A program made the translations under genes and the position numbers. Shown here in pieces: positions 10,511 through 22,137 of a stretch of DNA of 64,000 nt (the stretch's first letter is position 1; each line of letters starts with the position of its first letter). The notes under the pieces are model-generated. The model was given only the letters and a program-made list of their open reading frames with translations. It was not told the DNA's origin and searched no databases. The DNA is from Excoecaria cochinchinensis (taxonomy: Eukaryota > Streptophyta > Magnoliopsida > Malpighiales > Euphorbiaceae), in assembly GCA_947683425.1 (NCBI GenBank), contig CANTUQ010000055.1:20144001-20208000 (forward strand). The letters are read 5' to 3'.

Positions 10511-12998
10511 CAATAAATTTTTGAAATTGATTCCACTGATACAATGCCTTTTAATCTTGGGACCTCGGAAAATCTGAAGGAAATTCTAATAGCATCAAAT
10601 ATAACTCCTGATGAGAGAAAAAAATTTGAGAGAATAATAAGAAAACATGAAAAAGTCTTTGCCTTGACCCATGAAGACAAGCTAGGGATCGACCAAGATG
10701 TAGCAGAACATGCCATCCCGACTTATCCAGATTATAAGCCCGTAAAACAGAAGTTGAGAAGGCTCAGGCCAGAATGGGCAGACAAGGTCAAGGAGGAGAT
10801 TCGGCAACAGATTGAGGCCAAGTTCCTTGTTGAAGTGCAGTATCCTACATGGTTGGCCAATGTAGTCCCTGTTGCAAAGAAAAATGGGAAGGTCAGGGTA
10901 TGTGTGGATTATCGAGATCTGAACAAGGCTTGCTCTAAAGATAATTTTCCACTACCCCACATCGATGTGTTGATAGACAGTGCTACCAACTGCACAATGT
11001 ACAGCTTTGGAGACGGTTGTGTGGGCTACAACCAGATCCTAAACAAGATAGCTGACCGGGTTAAGACCGCTTTCATTACAGAATGGGGGACCTAGGCCTA
11101 TCAAGTTATGCCTTTTGGCCTGAAAAATGCAGGGGCCACATACCAGAGGATGGCGACCAAGATTCTAAGCGACCTGATCCACAAGGAGGTAGAGGTGTAT
11201 GTCGATGACATGATGATCAAGTCAGCCACCCAAGAGGGCCACTTTGAAGCTCTAGAGAAGTTCTTCGCCAGGATCGATAAGTACAATCTGCGACTTAACC
11301 CCAAGACGTGCATCTTCGGAGTAACCTAGGAAAGATGTTGGGACATGTCGTCAGCCAGAGGGGAATAGAAATTGACCCAGACAAGGTGAAAGCTATCAGA
11401 GAGATGCCCATGCCGCAAAAGGAGAAGGATGTAAGGAGCTTCCTGGGCAAGCTGCAGTATGTCAGTCGATTCATTGCCAAGCTCACTTCGATATGCAAGC
11501 CCGTTTTTAAACTGCTTAGAAAGAATCAGCCTGTGGTCTGGAATGAAGACTACCAGAAAGCCTTTGATAGCATCAGGGAATATCTGTTGAATTCGCCAGT
11601 GTTAAGGCTGCCGCAACCAGTCAAACCGTTTATCCTGTATCTGGCAGTGGAAGGCAGTTCTGTGGGTGCCATGATGGCTCAGGAGGATGAATTTTGAGTG
11701 GAATTCGCAGTTTATTAACTCAGCAAGAAGTTCCTGGCTTATGAGATAAAATATGCTAAAGTAGAGAAGATCTGCCTCGCAGTGATTTGGGCATCAAAGA
11801 AGCTGAGGCATTATTTCCATTCGTACAAAGTTCAGGCAGTGGCCAAGCAGAATCCGTTGAGATATTTACAAGAAGCGCCGTCTTTGCTTGATAAGATGGG
11901 GAGGTGGTTGCTTTTGCTACAGGAGTTTGATGTTTAATACATCACTCGCAAAACTATTGAAGGGCGAGCTGTGGCCGAATTTCTTGCTGAGCATCCTATT
12001 CAAGGGGACACCCCTGAGTTCACCTTTCCTGATGAGAGCATAGTCGCGATTTTCGTCCAAGGATGGCAGTTACACTTCGACGGGGCAGTGAATAACAAGG
12101 GGGCTGGAGTTGGAATTATTTTGACAACCCCAGATGATGAGAAACTCCCTCTAGCCAAGAAACTGAGGTACAAAGCAACCAACAATGAAGCCGAATATGA
12201 AGCATGCACTTTCGGGTTAGAAGCTCTAGCCGCTTTGGGGGCAAAGAATGTAGAAGTCGTTGGTGACTCATCCTTGGTGATTAACCAGATCCGAGGAGAA
12301 TGGGCCGTAAAGGAAGAGCGGCTGGTACCCTATGTCGAATATTTGAAAGAGGTATGTGGGCAGTTTGAAACCTACACTTTCCACTTCGTGCCAAGAGATG
12401 AGAATCGTCCAGCTGATGCGTTGGCAACCCTAGTGTCGATGTGGGATAATCCTGAAGGGGTAGCTACGAAACCAGTGCTGATTTCGAGTTCTGAGAAGCC
12501 CAGCTTTGAGATCAAGCCAGTAATCGAAGTAGAAGTGGCGGATGGGAAACCATGGTACTTTGACATTATGAATTATTTGGAAAATAATAGGTTTCCAGAG
12601 GAAGCTACTGAGAAAGACCAGAGAATGATCCGGAAGCTATCTGCTCAGTTCATATCCTTGGAAGGAGTGTTGTACAAAAGACAGGCAGACGGGATTCAGC
12701 TCAGGTGCTTAAATGAAAAAGAAGCCCGCAAGGTAATGGAGGAGACCCATGCAGGCATCTGCGGGGCTCACATGAACGGTTTAACTCTGGCAAAGAAGAT
12801 CATGAGACAAGGCTTTTATTGGCTTACGATGGACAATGACTGCTCGAAGTATGTAAAGCAATGCCAGTTATGCCAACAATACGCAGATTTAAGACACCTG
12901 CCAGTATCAGAGCTACACAACCTGACATCGCCTTGGCCTTTCGCTGCTTGGCGGATAGATATCATTGGAGAGATTCGCCCCACGGCATCCAATGGGCA
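10511..12998 (+). pseudogene. pol: Tat-B RT, RNase H, aRNase H and IN N-terminus (first copy)
   Basis: The order is RT (YVDDMM near 11200), the Ty3-type RNase H with poorly conserved catalytic residues, a second RNase H with HFDGAVN, NNEAEYEA and GDSS motifs (about 12075-12420), and the integrase zinc domain (TH..H..CQLCQ, about 12745-12890). A stop at 11094 and a frameshift near 11325 break RT, and more stops lie near 11695, 11716 and 11937. The copy ends abruptly at 12998 inside the integrase start, where sequence jumps back to RT. Confidence 0.85.
10681..12998 (+). repeat. Direct duplication inside pol, copy 1 (2.32 kb)
   Basis: This matches 13000-15318 at an offset of 2319-2320 bp. The two copies differ at several percent of sites by eye and have different stops, so the event is old or the copies came from different elements. 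Confidence 0.85.
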
Positions 12999-12999
12999 T

Positions 13000-15318
13000 G
13001 CCAGGGATCGACCAAGACATAGCAGAACATGCTATCCCGACTTATCCAGACTATAAGCGTGTAAAACAGAAGTAGAGAAGGCTCAGGCCAGAATGGGCAG
13101 ACCAGGTCAAGGAGGAGATTCGGCCACAGATTGAGGCCAAATTCCTTGTTGAAGTGCAGTATCCTACATGGTTGGCAAACGTGGTCCCTGTAGCGAAGAA
13201 AAACGAGAAAGTCAGGGTATGTGTGGATTATCGAGATCTGAACAAGGCCTGCCCTAAAGATGATTTTCCACTACGCCAGATCGATGTGTTGATAGACAGT
13301 GCCGCCAACTACGCGATGTACAGCTTTGGAGATGGTTATGTGGGCTACAACCATATCCTGAACAAAATAGCTGACCGGGTTAAGACCGCTTTCATCACAG
13401 AATGGGGGACCTACGCCTACCAAGTCATGCCTTTTGGCCTGAAAAATGCAGGGGCCACATACCAGAGGATGGCGACCAAGATTCTAAGTGACCTGATCCA
13501 CAAGGAGGTAGAGGTGTATGTCGATGACATGATGGTCAAGTAGGCCACCCGGGAGGTCCATTTCAAAGCTCTAAAGAAGTTCTTCACCAGGATTGATAAG
13601 TATAATTTGCGACTCAACCCCAAGAAGTGTGTCTTCGGAGTAACTTCGGGAAAGCTATTGGGACATGTCGTCAGCCAGAGGGGAATAGAAATTCACCCGG
13701 ACAAGGTGAAAGCCATCAGAGAGATGCCCATGCCGCAGAAAGAGAAGGATGTAAGGAGCTTCCTGGGCAAGCTGCAGTACGTCAGCCAATTCATTGCCAA
13801 GCTCACCTCAATATGCGAGCCCATTTTTAAAATGCTCAGAAAGAATCAACCTGTGGTCTGGAATGAAGACTGCCAGAAAGCCTTTGACAGCATCAGGCAA
13901 TATCTATTGAATCCGCAAGTGCTAAGGCAGACACAACTGATCAAACCGCTTATCCTGTATCTGACAGTGGAGGGCAGTTCTGTGGGTGCCATGATGGCTC
14001 AAGAGGATGAATTTGGGGTGGAATTCGCAATTTATTACCTCAGCAAGAAGTTCCTGGCTTACGAAATAAAATATGCTGAAGTAGAAAAAATCTGCCTCGC
14101 AGTGATTTGGGCATCAAAGAAGCTGAGACATTACTTCCATTCATATAAAGTTCAGGCAGTGGCCAAGCAGAATCCGTTGAGATATTTGCAGGAAGCACCG
14201 TCTTTGCTTGGTAAGAAGGGGAGGTGGTTGCTCTTGCTACAGGAGTTCGATGTGCAATACATCACTCGCAAAACTATTAAGGGGCGAGTCGTAGCCGAAT
14301 TTCTTGCTGAGCATCCTATTCAAGGGGACACTTCGGAGTTCACCTTTCCTGATGAGAGCATAATTGCGATTTCCATCCAAGGATGGCAGTTACACTTCGA
14401 CGGGGCAGTGAATAACAAGGGGGCTGGAGTTGGAATTATTCTGACAACCCCAGATGATGAGAAACTCCCTCTAGCCAAGAAACTGAGGTACAAAGCAACC
14501 AACAATGAAGCCGAATATGAAGCATGCACTTTCGGGTTAGAAGCTCTAGCCGCTTTGGGGGTAAAGAATGTAGAAGTCTTTGGTGACTCATCCTTGGTGA
14601 TTAACTAGATCCGAGGAGAATGGGCCGTAAAGGAAGAGCGGCTGGTACCCTATGTCGAATATTTGAAAGAGGTATGTGGGCAGTTTGAAACCTGCACTTT
14701 CCACTTCGTGCTAAGAGATGAGAATCGTCTAGCTGATGCGTTGGAAACCCTAGTGTCGATGTGGGATAATCCTGAAGGGGTAGCTATAAAACCAGTGCTG
14801 ATTTCGAGTTCTGAGAAGGCCAGCTTTGAGATCAAGCCAGTAATGGAAGTAGAAGTGGCGGATGGGAAACCATGGTACTTTAACATTATGAATTATTTGG
14901 AAAACAATAGGTTTCCAGAGGAAGCTACCGAGAAAGACCAGAGAATGATCCGGAAGCTATCTTCTCAGTTCATATCCTTGGAAGGAGTGTTGTACAAAAG
15001 ATAGGCAGACGGGATTCAGCTTAGGTGCTTAAATGAAAAAGAAGCCCGCAAGGTAATGGAGGAGACCCATGCAGGCATCTGCAGGGCTCGCATGAACGGT
15101 TTAACTCTGGCAAAGAAGATTATGAGACAAGGCTTTTATTGGCTTACGATGGACAATGACTGCTCGAAGTATGTAAAGCAATGCCAGTTATGCCAACAAT
15201 ACGCAGATATAAGACACCTGCCAGTATCAGAGCTACACAACCTGACATCGCCTTGGCCTTTCGCTGCTTGGGGGATAGATATCATTGGAGAGATTCGCCC
15301 CACGGCATCCAATGGGCA
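13000..15318 (+). repeat. Direct duplication inside pol, copy 2
   Basis: The second copy starts with gccagggatcg, which resembles intact RT of Tat-E (catgcc) more than copy 1 does. At its end integrase continues normally (gggcacagatac). The junction at 12997-12999 shows about 2 bp of microhomology (ca). Confidence 0.85.
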
Positions 15319-16159
15319 CAGATACATCATAGTCGCAATTGACTATTTTACCAAATGGGTAGAGGCAAAATCCTTCAAAAAGATTGACGCAAGGGATATG
15401 GCCAAGTTCATAGAGAGAAATCTGATCTGCAGATACGACCTCCCTCACCACATAGTGTCTGACAATGGGGTGCAGTTCATGAGGGAAACCAGGAAGCTTC
15501 TTGAGAAGTATGGTATCAAGCACCATAGATCTTCTCCTTATCGACCACAAGCTAATGGGGCAGTAGAGGCCGCCAATAAAAATGTGAAGAGGATCCTATC
15601 CAAGATGGTCCAAACCTACAAAGACTGGGCCGAGAAGCTACCCTTCGCACTGTGGGGATATAGGACAACGGCGAGAACATCTATGGGCGCTACGCTATTT
15701 TCTCTGGTATACGAGACGGAAGCAGTATTGCCAGTTGAGATAGAGCTGAAATCGCTGAGAGTAGTCATGGAAGCCCAAATTTTGAAGGCCGAATGGGCAC
15801 GACAGAGGCTACAGCACTTAAACTTATTAGACGAGAGTAGGCTGAAGGCTTACTATCACAATCAGATCTACCAGAAGAGGTTGGCCAGGACATTCGGGAA
15901 GAAGGTGAGAAAGCATCCGTTGAAAGAAGGGGACTTAGTGTTCAAGCAGATGAGACCAGGTATACCAGATATCAGAGAAAAATTTAGACCGACCTGGGAG
16001 GGGCCATATATCCTTAAAAAGCTGTTGTCTAAAGGAGCTGCAATCTTGTCGGATAGCGATGGAAATGAATTCAAAGAACCGATCAATGTCAATAAGCTCA
16101 AAGGTTCCACGACTAAAGATCAAAATAAAAAGAAGAGAATAAAATGCCCTGCATGTTGA
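13000..16159 (+). pseudogene. pol: Tat-B RT to integrase (second copy, complete integrase)
   Basis: One frame (frame 2) runs through RT, RNase H, aRNase H and integrase with only a few stops (13541, 14606, 15002) and no frameshift after about 13070. Integrase lies in 15056-16159. Numbering residues from 15056, the zinc domain has H5, C43 and C46, but the second His is Arg12, whereas copy 1 and Tat-E keep His. The catalytic triad D75, D136, E171 is intact with D-35-E spacing. The C-terminus has the GPYIL-type fold region and no chromodomain, as expected for Tat. It would insert element DNA, but upstream stops make the copy defective. Confidence 0.88.
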
Positions 16160-16504
16160 AAACCGAAAAAAGGCGGCCGTACTAAAATTGGGCACCTCGA
16201 CAGGGTGAAAACCGAAAAAAGGCATCTTGTGAAAAAATTAGAGGCACGAGAGAAAATGTCCAATCGTGAAAACCCGAGAGGGCCGATTGGTAACGGGAGT
16301 TGATGCTGTTAAAATTTGGCCCCATGTATTAATAGGGTGTACGTGGTTGAGTTAATGTCGAAACTGATCATGTATGCTGAAATTACCTGAAAACGTACAC
16401 AATTTCGTGAAATAGAATAAATATTATTCTTTTCATTTTCGTCATTTTCTAGTTCTGCATTAAAAAGAAATGTAACACCAAAAGAAATACATATGTAAGC
16501 TAAG
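16160..16504 (+). other. Spacer after integrase with GTGAAAACC boxes
   Basis: Non-coding. gtgaaaaccgaaaaaaggc-like boxes occur near 16170, 16205 and 16265. The same boxes occur in Tat-C (about 36535) and, reversed, in Tat-E (59600-59760). Convergent transcripts from pol and the antisense gene would meet here. Confidence 0.6.
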
Positions 16505-17819
16505 CTAAGTCCTGCCACTGCCCTCGCCGACCAAATGCTTGAACCTTCGAGTCCTATTATCAGATGCTGGACTAAGGATCCACTTCTTGTACTCGCTAGT
16601 TAAAACCACAGATTGATCGCCGAACCTCGGAATAACAGTCTTCACTGGTAGTTTGCTCCACAGCTCATGATACCGAGAAGCAAATGCAGCCGAAAGAGCT
16701 CCTCCCCGAAAAGATAAGGGAACCCTCACCACATCTTGGGTCATCCCGAGCCGACGCACACATCGAGAGGTGATGCAGAAGGTGGCTTGACGGAGCCCAC
16801 AGAGGGGAACACACCCCGATGGCCCATCAATGACCACATGAGACAGTGGGAGCCAGGCAGACGTGAAACTGATGTCGTCATCTGACAGCTCGCTAAATCT
16901 GGTAATGCCTTCACCAACAGTGGCACACTCATACAATCGTCGACACAGAAGGAAATGGCTCGGCGAGTACTGTGGAATGACCCGAGAAGGTGGCTCAGAT
17001 AGCATCCTCAGTTTCTCTTGCAGCCAGATCTGAAAAAAAAAAGAAAGAAAGAAAAGCAGCTGGAGTAAGTAGGGTTTACTTCAGGCAAAAATAAGGCACG
17101 GGGTTGTGTGAAAATCCGAAAAGACGCACCTCCCGCTAAGAAAAGTTAGTGTGGAAATCCATAAGGGACGCACTACCTTTAAAATAATGACGTACCTGGA
17201 GCAATAAGGGGCTGCCGGTAAAGGTAGTAGTGGATCCAGAGCTCACAGAGTCCAAGCCCAGAATGGTCTCAGCCAGAATAAGTAGTAAGGGTGATAATCC
17301 CAGATGAAAGTCTCTCAGAACTCCAAACAGGCGAGGGTCACCTGTCAAACCCCCTGGAACAACAGTGAGAAAGTTCATCATGCAAAACAGAAATATGATG
17401 CTTACCCGGTATGTAGGGGCACCAGTGAACCGATCTAGAGCATCGATCAGAGGCTCCAAAGTAAAGGAAGAGCCCGGGGAAACCAGCCGAGCGGCCTCAA
17501 TAGGTGGTATGCCAAGAGTCATAGCTATATTCCGAGTCTAGAGTAGACCGCAGCGGGGAATGCAAGGTAGAGCGCCAGGGGGATACCAGGCTCCAAGAAT
17601 GGCAGCTAACTCCTCAGGCAGGGGGCATAACTCTTGATAAGTGAACCGAAAGACGTGAAACCGGGGGTTCCAGAAGTGGGTCGCCGACAAAAGAAGGTTC
17701 TAATCAACTTTGACCCGACACAGGTATTTTAGCCCAAACAGGGAGGACAGGGCACCTTTTTCCCAAGTGTGTTTGTCATCTAGGATGCGGTGCATTCTTT
17801 GGACTAGAGAGGAAGACAT
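16505..17819 (-). pseudogene. Tat-B antisense accessory gene (PMD-like/DUF7745-like)
   Basis: Read on the minus strand, ATG at 17819 opens a frame that matches the Tat-E gene at 58089-59390. Two in-frame stops, about 17701 (D-stop-N) and 17537 (L-stop-T), break exon 1. An intron with a CAG/GTACG donor at 17195 and a TTTCAG acceptor at 17030 (166 nt) separates exon 2, which is open to its stop at 16505. The protein resembles plant mobile domain-like proteins (FWNPRFHVF..FTYQELCPLSEE pattern in Tat-E). It is transcribed toward pol. Antisense accessory ORFs are known from Tat elements; function is unknown. Confidence 0.75.
17030..17195 (-). other. Intron of antisense gene, with conserved block
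   Basis: Donor and acceptor consensus are present on the minus strand. The interior (17083-17190) closely matches 36661-36765 of Tat-C, which has no antisense gene, and 58719-58830 of Tat-E. It contains gtgaaaatccgaaa and agggacgcactacc. Confidence 0.65.
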
Positions 17820-18285
17820 TCTGAGAAGAATAAAGGGCTAAAGATGTTGGGAAAATGAAGAGACACAAAAAGAGCAAAATTTTTAGAATAATTTATAGAA
17901 AGGCGTCACCGACGGCCTACCAGTCTCTCACAAGAGACGGCCTGCCCGTCGGTAAAGATCCACCTGGCAGATGCATACGTCAGCATTGCATTTATCTCGA
18001 GCATTAAATGCACATTAGTTGGGGAATGGGGAACGACAGACGGCCAGCTCGTCGGTCGCTCCTAGAAATGCTCAGTCCGTCGGTCACGAAACTCTATATA
18101 AGGGCGAGTGACAGACGGACCAGCGGCGCTGTCACTTTCACTTCCCCTCTCCAGAACGGTTTTTTCTTCATTTTCAAGCATTCTTTCTCTTTTTTTGCGA
18201 TTTCTTTATTTTTTCCACGTTCTCCACTCACAGGACGCTCGAGCGGTCATTTTTCTTCAGTTTTTCTACACTTTTCGCGACTGCA
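17820..18285. promoter_or_regulatory. Divergent promoter between the two accessory genes, Tat-B
   Basis: A minus-strand TATA (tataaat, 17891-17897) faces the antisense gene. A plus-strand TATA (tatataa, 18096-18102) faces the sense gene. Between them are CCGACGG at 17909-17915, CCCGTCGG at 17945-17952 and further GACGG/CGTCGG copies at about 18032-18085. The same motif family fills the LTR U3. Sense 5' UTR runs from about 18130 to 18286. Confidence 0.65.
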
Positions 18286-18286
18286 A

Positions 18287-18998
18287 GTAAGTAAAATAAC
18301 TATACTTTTTATTTAATTAATTTCTTCTTTATTTCTTTTTTTAGCCTTAGAAATGGCTAGAATGCTTTAGATGCCTTAAAAATCTAGGGAGAATGTTGCC
18401 CGTTTTTTATTTATTTCTTTAGTATTTTGCAGTACAATTAATCTGAACTTTTGCATGATCACATAGAAATAGAACTTTTCTATACTTTTGTCGCCTTAGA
18501 AATAGGCTTTCTAGCACATTTTTTGCGTTGTTGAGGCCTGAGGCCATTATATTGTGTTGTTGGGGACACACTCTTACCGGGGTGTGTCCCGTTTATATAT
18601 ATTATCGTTATTGTTGGGGCCTGAGGCCTGTTTGAGATACCTTTTTTATGCAGGAGGTTGGGCACATCCTTGCAGGGGTGCTGCCCAAATTTTCTTTTTT
18701 TATTCTAGAAATTGATTATTTTCGGGTGTAATGCATGCCTTGGGGTCTAGAAAGCCCATTTTTATTCACTTTAAATATTTCCATGCCGATTGCATGTTTC
18801 TTCTGCTTTCGATATGTGCAAAGCGTGCTGGGCGACATCCCTTGACAGGACGTTCGCCCCTTTTCATTTATTATCTGTTTTTTACCTCGTATTCGGGCCG
18901 CTATTGCCTGTGTGAGGCCTAAATGGGCTTTCACCTCGAAAACGCGCTTAATAATGCCTGTTTTGTCAAATTTTCACCATCAAACATTTCTTTTGCAG
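18287..18998 (+). other. 5' UTR intron of the sense accessory gene
   Basis: The donor caa|gtaagtaaa at 18287 and the acceptor ttcttttgcag at 18998 end just one base before the ATG at 19000. Tat-E has the same arrangement (57588 down to 56865). Inside are AT-rich tracts and short ggcctgag repeats but no ORF. Confidence 0.7.
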
Positions 18999-18999
18999 G

Positions 19000-20964
19000 A
19001 TGCCTCCTAGACGCAGAGCACCACAGGCCCAGCCCGAGGTCGTAGTTCCGGGTTGGATGGACGATGAGTCAGCTCAGAGATATAGAGCGCTGGCTCAAGT
19101 GGAGATACAGGCTAGCCGCTTCGCGTTACGGCTGTTCCTAGAGGCCCTAGGGATGGCCCCAGAGGTCGACATGCTTATTGAGGGCACCGGATGGATAGAG
19201 TTCCTTGACCCTGCTTTCCAGACCTTCCCGATAGGTCCTAGCCACCCTACGTTATGGCGGTTTTCAGAGATCAGATACAGAGCCAGGGGTGGTCCAGTTC
19301 TGGTTCGATGGCCAGCATTTCAGCATTACCAGGCAGAGGTTTGCCGAGGCCATGGGCCTCCCCAGAGAGGAGGGGGTCGAGATCCCACGGCGAGCGGTGA
19401 GACGTGCCCACTGGGCTACCATTGCCTTACCGGGAGTGCTGTATGATCATGATACAGTGAAGAGCACCGTACTGGTGTATCAGGCACTCCCGTATCTTCA
19501 CAGAGTGCTATCCAGTTTGTACCTTGGTCGAGCTGGTAATCCAGGGTCGCTTAATGCGGCCGAGATCTGGAGCCTCTGGGCTATGGTGGCAGGCTAGCGC
19601 CTCAACGTTAGCCATGAGATCTTGGCTAACCTGATCAGAATCGGCAGAGGACTGACGCCAGTGGTGATAGTAGGGGAGTCATCACTCGATTGCTTTTGGG
19701 GTTAGGAGTCGCCCCGGGCAGGCTGAGAGGACCCCTGGATGAGGGGATACATGTGGATGCTGCCACAGCAGTGCAGATGGGGATGATCTCGCAGGTGTCA
19801 AGGCAGGCAGAGGCTTACAGATTGCTATCCATCCACGAGACTAGGCGGGTTTTCTCCCTTCCACCTTTGGGTCTAGATCCAGAGCACCCGGAGCAGCCAG
19901 AGCAGCAGCCTCCTTAGCCGCCAGTGCCCGAGCCGGAGCAGCAGCCTCCTCAGCCTCCCCAGCCTCAGCCCCAGACTGTGCCACCGCTACCACAGCAGGA
20001 GCAACCTGGGACTCCGTCGGATTTCGACATGGAGTTCACTATGGACGAGCTTTTTGGCGCTTCACCAGCATCTAGAGCGCCGACTCCTATTCCATCGCCG
20101 AGCATCAGGGTACAGAGGTCTACCCACGGGCCCCCCGAGAGGTATAACCCATATTTTTGGGGCGACCCGGGGGCATCCACCTCCGCAGCCCCACCGCCAG
20201 AGCCAGCGCAGCAGTAGCCAGCACAGCTCGATTTCTCCCAGCTCCTCACTGCTATGTTTGCAGCCTTCGAGCGATGACAGGATGAGAGAGACAGAGCTTT
20301 ATAGGAGAGGTTGGACCATCAGCTGGCTGCTATTCAGGAGCAATCTAGGATGATAGAGCGGTTGGCCCTGGAGCAGGCCGGCTTTATTGAGTATATGGCG
20401 CGAGAGCAGGCTCAAGTCGTGGAGACCTTCAGAGACGAGCAGGCGAGGCTGGTAGAGCAGATTGCTCAGGGCCAGAGGTAGCTTAGGCTGCAGCTCACTC
20501 ATGATCTGAGGATGTCCCAGGATCAGGCGTCTCAGAGAGTTGATATGACTTTGCAGATGATCGATGAGTCACTCGACTCCCTGAGATCTCGGGTCCAGGC
20601 GATGGAGGGGATCCTTCCTCCCTTGTCCCAGACCATGAGGGAGTTTAGGGAGCAGACAGAGCAGCGCCTAGACCAGATGAGGAGGGCCGCCGGCGAGCAG
20701 ACTACTCAGATGAGCCAGGCATTTAAGAAGTTAAGAGGCATAGTCTCGGAGACTTTGGAGTTCATGAGGACTTGCACCCAGCCCTTCTTGGATGGCTACG
20801 CTCAGATCAGGTTCAGACAGACCCACGATGCTGGGGCAGGACCTTCCATGGCTCAGCCTCCACCTCCGGCACAGCTAGCTCCACCTCCACCTCCGCCAGG
20901 GACAGTGCACATATCAAATGACGAGGATCCTGATGAGGAGCCCTCCGACTACCTGCCCCTCTGA
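19000..20964 (+). pseudogene. Tat-B sense accessory gene (Athila-ORF1-like)
   Basis: The ATG at 19000 follows the intron acceptor. The N-terminal domain (about codons 10-270) resembles the Athila ORF1 family, with a FWFDG..SITRQRFAEAMGLP segment and a LHRVLSSLYLGRAGNPGS segment. A Pro/Gln-rich linker, a coiled coil and the acidic tail VHISNDEDPDEEPS follow. Two compensating frameshifts (about 19235 and 19675) and several stops (for example 19597, 19917 and 20217) inactivate it. The frame ends at TGA 20962-20964. Confidence 0.8.
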
Positions 20965-22122
20965 TATTCAGGGAGTCATTTTTGTATTTCTATTTTGTAT
21001 ATACATTGTACAAAAGAGGATATTTCTAGTGAAAAATTTTTTGTTTTCAGTTTTGTTCATTCATTCATTTACGATACATTCACATCACAGATAAGTGTAT
21101 GTTTTCACATTTTCTCACATGTCAAAATAACAACATGAAAGGGAAATAATAACAAAAGATAACCCAGACTTGGAAAATGACAACTTAACAAAGCGAAAGA
21201 AAAAGGAATCTGAAATGAAACATGACATGATAGATAAAGCATAACCACACCATTCATAGACATGTTAAAGGATAACAACTCAAACATGAATTAACAAAAC
21301 CTTTTATCACACAGGTACAGAGAAACATCGATCCGAACACAAGCATCAATTAAAAGTCCGAACAAGGCCGCCTAAGATTCATGTCTTCTTGGAACGGGGA
21401 ACCTAGCGAGGTCTCCTCCTCTACAAAATCGAGATTACGATCAGAGAGTACCTCATCTCACAGTTCACGCGGCAGCCAGAGAGTGCTACGCACCTTGCAG
21501 ATCGGATGGGGGTTAGCAAGGGAACTTCACCAATCGAAGTGCAGTTAGAGACCACTGCTCTTCACACTGAGATTGTAGTCAGAGAGTGCTACATCTCACA
21601 GTTCACGCAGTAGTCAGAGAGTGCTACATCTCACAGTTCACGCAGTAGTCAGAGAGTGCTATGCACCTTGCAGATCGGATGGGGGTTAGCAGGGGAACTT
21701 CATGATCGGAGTTGCAGTTAGAGAACACTGCTCTTCACCTCGAGACTGTAGTTAGATAACACCGCTTCTCACCAACAGAAGTATCGGTTAAAGAGACACT
21801 GCTCTTCGCATCGAGTTTGTAGTCAGAGGGTACTACATCTCTTCAACACTGCACAAGCCGAGATGAGGCCAGCAGAAGCAGAAGTTGCGGTCAAAGAAAC
21901 ACTGCTCTTCATATTGAGGTCGTGGCTAGAGAATGCTACATCTCACCAACACCTACAGGTCAAAACGAGACTGATAGGCATATCTTCACACGCCGAGCAG
22001 ACTGAGATGAGGTCTACCCGGCAAAAGGCACGGAAGGTGAGAACCGCCACAAGTACGCTTTCTTTCTTTCTGCCCTTTCTCTGAGTTTTGGCTCGTCTAG
22101 GTGCTTGTGCACTAGTTTCCCC
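20965..22122 (+). repeat. Tat-B 3' UTR with degenerate tandem repeats
   Basis: 20965-21420 is AT-rich non-coding sequence. From 21420 to about 21960, units related to the Tat-A 138-bp repeat recur (gagagtgctacgcacc, gatgggggttagcaag, gcagttagagaacactgctc), with shortened copies. The final stretch to 22122 is 3' UTR. Confidence 0.75.
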
Positions 22123-22137
22123 AAAACTAGGGGCAAC
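22123..22137 (+). other. Tat-B polypurine tract
   Basis: aaaactaggggcaac immediately precedes the 3' LTR TGTGGGCACC, as in Tat-A and Tat-C. Confidence 0.8.
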
